The position numbers and the translations under genes are program-made. Under the pieces are notes generated by a model. That model saw only the letters and a list, made by a program, of their open reading frames with translations. It was not told where the DNA came from and searched no databases. A DNA stretch of 6,168 nt from a bacterium (GTDB taxonomy: Bacteria; Actinomycetota; Humimicrobiia; Humimicrobiales; Humimicrobiaceae): contig JAUWQC010000065.1 of assembly GCA_030611285.1 (NCBI GenBank), positions 1 to 6,168 of the forward strand. Reading direction: 5' to 3'. Below are positions 5,329 to 6,168 of this stretch, one piece after another. The stretch's first letter is position 1; each line of letters starts with the position of its first letter.

Positions 5329-6168
5329 ATGGAATATATAAACGGTCAAGAATTAAAAAAATTAATTTCAGCAGGATATACCCAGTTAAAAAATAAATCC
5401 AGGATTGTAGATGACTTAAATGTTTTTCCAGTTCCAGATGGCGATACCGGGACAAATATGTGTTTTGCTTTAAAAAGTGTTGTTGATGAACTTTCAAAAA
5501 TTGACAATATAGAAAAAACTACTACAGGAGAAATTTCCAAAATTATTGCTAACGCTAGTTTAATTGGCGCAAGGGGCAACTCAGGAGTTATTCTTTCCCA
5601 ATTTTTTTATGGTTTGAGTAGTGAAATAAATTCCAGGGAAAAAATAAGTGCCAGTGAATTTGCACAGGCCTTACATAAGGGTAGTATATATGCTTACAGG
5701 AGCGTGTCTAATCCTGTTGAAGGAACTATTCTCACTGTAATGAGAGAAATGGCACAAACTGCCCTTGAAAATAAGGATACAACTACTAACATTACTTCAC
5801 TTTTTGAGAAAATATTAATAAAAGGAAAAGAAGTTTTAAATAAAACTCCTGATATGCTGCCTGTATTAAAAGAAGCAGGAGTTGTAGATGCTGGAGGATG
5901 TGGCTTTGTATTTATAATAGAAGGAATGCTTAGATGTTTGAAAGGGAAAAGTTTAGAAGAAAAAAAACTTGCTGAAAAACTTATACCAATACTAATCAGT
6001 ATCTGGGAAAAAATCCTAAATTTAACTAAAAAAGATACTACAGAAAATAGTGAGTTAGTACTACAAACAAAAATTCTTAGGTGGGGTTTAAAGAAAAAAT
6101 TAGGAAATATGATAGTTAGAATCTCTATAAGTTCCATTAACTTACCACTAAATAGTGTAAATAAAATC
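5329..6168 (+). CDS. DAK2-domain protein, FakA-type fatty acid kinase (5' part)
   Basis: The gene runs off the window; 280 codons are visible and open to the last base. Residues 1 to about 205 are a DAK2 (DhaL-like) ATP-binding domain: NVFPVPDGDTGTNM (31-44) with D37 and D39 matching the aspartates that hold Mg-ATP, GARGNSGVILSQ (80-91), NPVEGTILTV (128-137), and LPVLKEAGVVDAGGCG (177-192). In FakA this domain phosphorylates fatty acids bound to FakB, and the divergent DegV gene supplies a likely partner. FakA is about 550 residues, so roughly half is missing. Residues 206-280 are lysine-rich and lack the CTEF-type motif I expect where the FakA middle domain begins. Start: first ATG after an in-frame TAA (5320-5322); no Shine-Dalgarno. 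Other DAK2 proteins (DhaL, DAK2-DegV fusions) are alternatives. Confidence 0.88.
   Translation, partial: MEYINGQELKKLISAGYTQLKNKSRIVDDLNVFPVPDGDTGTNMCFALKSVVDELSKIDNIEKTTTGEISKIIANASLIGARGNSGVILSQFFYGLSSEINSREKISASEFAQALHKGSIYAYRSVSNPVEGTILTVMREMAQTALENKDTTTNITSLFEKILIKGKEVLNKTPDMLPVLKEAGVVDAGGCGFVFIIEGMLRCLKGKSLEEKKLAEKLIPILISIWEKILNLTKKDTTENSELVLQTKILRWGLKKKLGNMIVRISISSINLPLNSVNKI

Noticed and set aside
5346..6137. Minus-strand ORFs opposite the DAK2 gene
   Set aside because: The plus-strand frame matches DAK2 motifs throughout; the opposite-strand ORFs match nothing and lack ribosome binding sites.

Overview
The window reads as chromosomal DNA from a low-GC Gram-positive bacterium, probably an anaerobic Bacillota (Clostridia or Halanaerobiia-like). 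This rests on A+T richness, sigma-A-like promoters, AGGAG ribosome binding sites before two genes, and the families present (MepA-type MATE, DegV/FakB, DAK2/FakA). The genus cannot be fixed from the sequence. No phage, transposon, CRISPR array or obvious defence system is visible.

Layout, left to right: a possible leftward promoter at the edge (68-96); a complete tRNA-Ser(GGA) with encoded CCA (116-207, minus); a MATE multidrug-efflux-type transporter (351-1715, minus) behind a roughly 118-nt structured leader and a good promoter (1841-1868); a small protein with two zinc ribbons and a GTG start (2032-2490, minus); an FAD-dependent oxidoreductase of the L-2-hydroxyglutarate oxidase type (2612-3826, minus); a small basic SHOCT-like protein (3898-4122, minus); and a DegV/FakB fatty-acid-binding protein (4265-5140, minus). 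Diverging from the last is the first 280 codons of a DAK2-domain (FakA-type) kinase (5329 to the end, plus). All genes except the last are on the minus strand. The gaps between them (71 to 316 nt) and several separate promoter candidates suggest mostly independent transcription rather than one operon.

Two regions deserve attention. First, DegV and the DAK2 protein are the two partners of bacterial fatty acid kinase: FakB carries the fatty acid and FakA phosphorylates it. Here they are divergent across 188 bp. That gap holds an 8+8 bp palindrome whose arms supply a TTGACT -35 box in each direction, followed by a second palindrome that would sit at the start of the DAK2 transcript. The DAK2 protein has an ordinary nucleotide-binding domain, but what follows it in the window does not look like the usual FakA middle domain. 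Second, the MATE leader can form competing GC-rich pairings in an otherwise A+T-rich stretch. MepA-type MATE genes are known to be controlled by the guanidine-IV (mepA motif) riboswitch, so this leader is a real riboswitch candidate, though I cannot confirm the class by eye.

The oxidoreductase gene is visibly richer in G+C than the DegV/DAK2 end and has a 12-bp tandem duplication across its stop codon.
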